Below, one piece after another: positions 4,968-6,298 of a DNA stretch of 6,298 nt. The notes under the pieces were generated by a model that searched no databases, had not been told where the DNA came from, and worked only from the letters and a program-made list of their open reading frames with translations. Source of the stretch: Nitrospira_G sp035457545 (lineage in GTDB: Bacteria; Nitrospirota; Nitrospiria; Nitrospirales; Nitrospiraceae); contig DATIBM010000064.1 of NCBI GenBank assembly GCA_035457545.1, positions 1 to 6,298 on the forward strand, given 5' to 3'. Position 1 is the first letter of the stretch. Every line of letters starts with the position of its first letter. The position numbers and the translations under genes are program-made.

Positions 4968-4992
4968 GGGCCGGCTCCGAAAGGGCCGGCCC
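4968..4992 (+). terminator. GC-rich hairpin, terminator-like without a good T-run
   Basis: GGGCCGGCTC (4968-4977) pairs with GGGCCGGCCC (4983-4992) over ten pairs (one U-G) with loop CGAAA. It is followed by TTCTGACG, a poor U-tract, so termination would be partial at best. It lies between the 12-residue peptide and the gene at 5010, whose GAGG begins at 5002. It may lower expression of the downstream genes relative to the capsid genes. Confidence 0.45.
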
Positions 4993-5009
4993 TTCTGACG
5001 TGAGGATCT

Positions 5010-5351
5010 ATGCTCTCAAGTGAATTGCTCAAGGCCGACGCGGTAGACGCCACTGCCGTGCTGCTCCAAAAAGGCCGGCTGACGATTACAGCGGCCCGCC
5101 TGTTCAAAGCCTCGGCGGCCGCTGATGTGTACCTCCAAATGTTCGATAAGGCCGCTGCGGCGGATGTCACGGTGGGCACCACGGTCCCCGATTGGGTGGT
5201 CATGCTGGACAGCGCAGCGGGTGAAGTCTCTAGCGGCGACGGCCTCCCGACCGATGGCATGACCTTTTACCGCGGCCTGGTGGTGGCCTGCACCACGACC
5301 TCCACGGGGAGCACGGGCTCGGCCTCTAGCGTCCGCGTGACGGTGCGATAA
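5010..5351 (+). CDS. Small beta-rich virion-type protein (113 aa)
   Basis: A 113-residue protein of unknown function with a pattern I recognise from small phage structural proteins: a strand with a variable hydrophobic stretch, then VYLQMFDKAAA (40-50), VTVGTTVPDWVVML (53-66), GLPTDGMTFYRGLVVACTTT (78-97) and a Ser/Gly/Thr-rich end. The alternation of strands and turns suggests a compact beta-sandwich. A virion-surface or accessory role is inferred from that pattern and from the neighbours. The ATG at 5010 has GAGG (5002-5005) four bases away. There is no signal peptide and no membrane segment. Its stop TAA overlaps the AGGAG of the next gene (5351-5355), so the two are closely coupled. Confidence 0.68.
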   Translation: MLSSELLKADAVDATAVLLQKGRLTITAARLFKASAAADVYLQMFDKAAAADVTVGTTVPDWVVMLDSAAGEVSSGDGLPTDGMTFYRGLVVACTTTSTGSTGSASSVRVTVR

Positions 5352-5359
5352 GGAGCCCC

Positions 5360-5932
5360 ATGGCTGACGAGATGACCTTAGACGAAGCAATTGGCGCGCT
5401 AGCCGCACTGGAACGCGAGGAGCGGCGGAAGTGGAACGCCGTCACGCGGCTCCGCGATGCCCTCGCCGTGGCGCAAGCGGTTCGGGATGCCGAAGGGAAG
5501 CTCCAATCCCAACTCGACGCCTACCAGGCCAAGGAAGCGGCCATGGTGCAGGAGTACGAAACGCGCTTGGCGGACATCACCAAGCATCGGCGTGAACTCG
5601 AAGCGGAGTATGCCACATGGGAATCCGGTCTCCGCGAGAAACAGAAAGACGTGGAAGCGCAGGTGCAGCAGAGCTTGGAGGAGACCACGAAGCGCCACAA
5701 GAAGCTGGTCTCCGAGATGGAGGGGCACGCAAGGAAGTTGTCCGAAGATCAAGACCGCGCCCGCGCCGAGTGGGCCAAAGAGCAGGAGGAGATGCGGCAT
5801 CTGCATAAACAGGCCGTGGAGCATCGGCAGGCCGAAATTGCCGACCTCGACCAGCGCGTGACGTATCTCAAAGAACAGTTGGCCGCGATTCAGAAAAGCA
5901 TCATGGGTCCCTTGGAACACCTACGGGGGTAG
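5360..5932 (+). CDS. Long coiled-coil protein (190 aa)
   Basis: A 190-residue protein that is almost entirely helical, with heptad-like charged repeats from about residue 15 to 178 and essentially no glycine or proline in that span except G46, G90 and G122. It is very rich in Glu, Gln, Lys, Arg and Ala. The end breaks with MGPLEHLRG. Coiled-coil proteins of this kind occur in phage head-to-tail regions and as second scaffolds, but no specific family motif is visible. The ATG at 5360 has AGGAG (5351-5355) four bases away, overlapping the previous stop. Inferred role: structural rod, connector or assembly chaperone. The gene ends in TAG two bases before the next ATG. Confidence 0.75.
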   Translation: MADEMTLDEAIGALAALEREERRKWNAVTRLRDALAVAQAVRDAEGKLQSQLDAYQAKEAAMVQEYETRLADITKHRRELEAEYATWESGLREKQKDVEAQVQQSLEETTKRHKKLVSEMEGHARKLSEDQDRARAEWAKEQEEMRHLHKQAVEHRQAEIADLDQRVTYLKEQLAAIQKSIMGPLEHLRG

Positions 5933-5934
5933 TC

Positions 5935-6298
5935 ATGCCGATTCTTGTCCTGTTGCTCATGCTCATTGCGCCGACCGCCGCCGAAGCGGCGTCAGTCACG
6001 CTGACCTGGAACGCCAACACCGAAAGCGACCTGGCCGGGTATAAGGTCTATCGCGGCACGCCCTGCGGCAACCCTGCCGCGCTCCCATTCCTGGCCGATG
6101 TTGGGAACGTCACGAGCTACATTGATACTTCGGCTCCAGATGGCGTGGATGTCGAATACGAGATCACGGCCTACGATACGAGCGGGAACGAATCCGTGCG
6201 GTCCAACCGCGCCTGCAAAATGCACATCGTGACGTACTACAAATCTGTGACGGATGCGAAAGGCGTGCTCTGGGGCCTGGTGGGGAGCGGGCCGAAAT
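5935..6298 (+). CDS. Fibronectin type III protein with apparent signal peptide (partial)
   Basis: This gene runs off the window; 121 residues are visible. Residues 1-18 look like a Sec signal peptide: hydrophobic core ILVLLLMLIA, then APTAAEA with a predicted cleavage at A18, although the N-terminal positive charge normally present is missing. Residues 19-95 match the fibronectin type III fold: SVTLTWNANTESDLAGYKVYRGT (strands A-C, with the typical Trp and the Asp-Leu-Ala-Gly-Tyr motif), then VTSYIDTSAPDGVDVEYEITAYDTSGNES (strands E-G). Two Cys (C44, C94) could form a disulfide after export. The ATG at 5935 has only a poor GGGG upstream. Inferred role: an exported or surface-displayed adhesion-type protein, or a virion protein with an unusual hydrophobic N-terminus. 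No stop is visible, so the full length is unknown. Confidence 0.8.
   Translation, partial: MPILVLLLMLIAPTAAEAASVTLTWNANTESDLAGYKVYRGTPCGNPAALPFLADVGNVTSYIDTSAPDGVDVEYEITAYDTSGNESVRSNRACKMHIVTYYKSVTDAKGVLWGLVGSGPK

Noticed and set aside
1..6298. tRNA genes, CRISPR arrays, insertion sequences, attachment sites
   Set aside because: None were seen on reading both strands; the short repeats present do not have CRISPR spacing and no transposase-like protein is encoded.

Overview
This window looks like part of the head (capsid) gene module of a tailed bacteriophage (Caudoviricetes), either a free phage or a prophage. Every credible gene is on the + strand. The genes are packed head to tail, mostly with good AGGAGG-type ribosome binding sites 4-8 bases before an ATG. 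The DNA is clearly GC-rich (roughly 60% by eye), which suggests a GC-rich bacterial host. Nothing here identifies the host, and no integrase, repressor, lysis, tail or terminase gene is visible, so lifestyle cannot be judged.

Layout. Positions 1-58 are probably the 3' end of an upstream gene. Positions 59-204 are non-coding and hold a candidate promoter (TTGACA, 17 bp, extended -10), a short structured leader and a strong intrinsic terminator just before the first complete gene. Next come a Pro/Met/Gly-rich protein (205-783), a 41-residue basic protein (797-922) and a small protein with an acidic tail (922-1176). A 143-base gap (1177-1319) holds three copies of an unusual hairpin-bearing repeat and leads into a scaffold-like protein (1320-2201). 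The major capsid protein follows (2245-3204). After it come an unrecognised 140-residue protein (3221-3643), a decoration-type capsid protein (3647-4426), a second small virion-type protein (4465-4890), a possible 12-residue lysine-rich peptide (4919-4957) followed by a GC-rich hairpin, a small beta-rich virion-type protein (5010-5351) and an almost entirely coiled-coil protein (5360-5932). The last gene starts at 5935 and runs off the window; it encodes a fibronectin type III protein that begins with an apparent signal peptide.

How it works together. The inferred role is procapsid assembly: the scaffold directs the HK97-fold coat into a shell, decoration-type proteins bind the outside, and the small and coiled-coil proteins are assembly or connector accessories. 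No maturation protease is visible, so assembly with a separate scaffold protein is the simplest reading.

The most unusual signal is RNA structure rather than protein. Hairpins sit just upstream of, or around, the ribosome binding sites of most genes. A 17-pair hairpin capped by a UNCG-type tetraloop lies just inside the gene after the major capsid gene. The leader has the arrangement of an attenuator or antitermination site. These structures were found by reading base complementarity; no folding energies or comparative alignments were computed.
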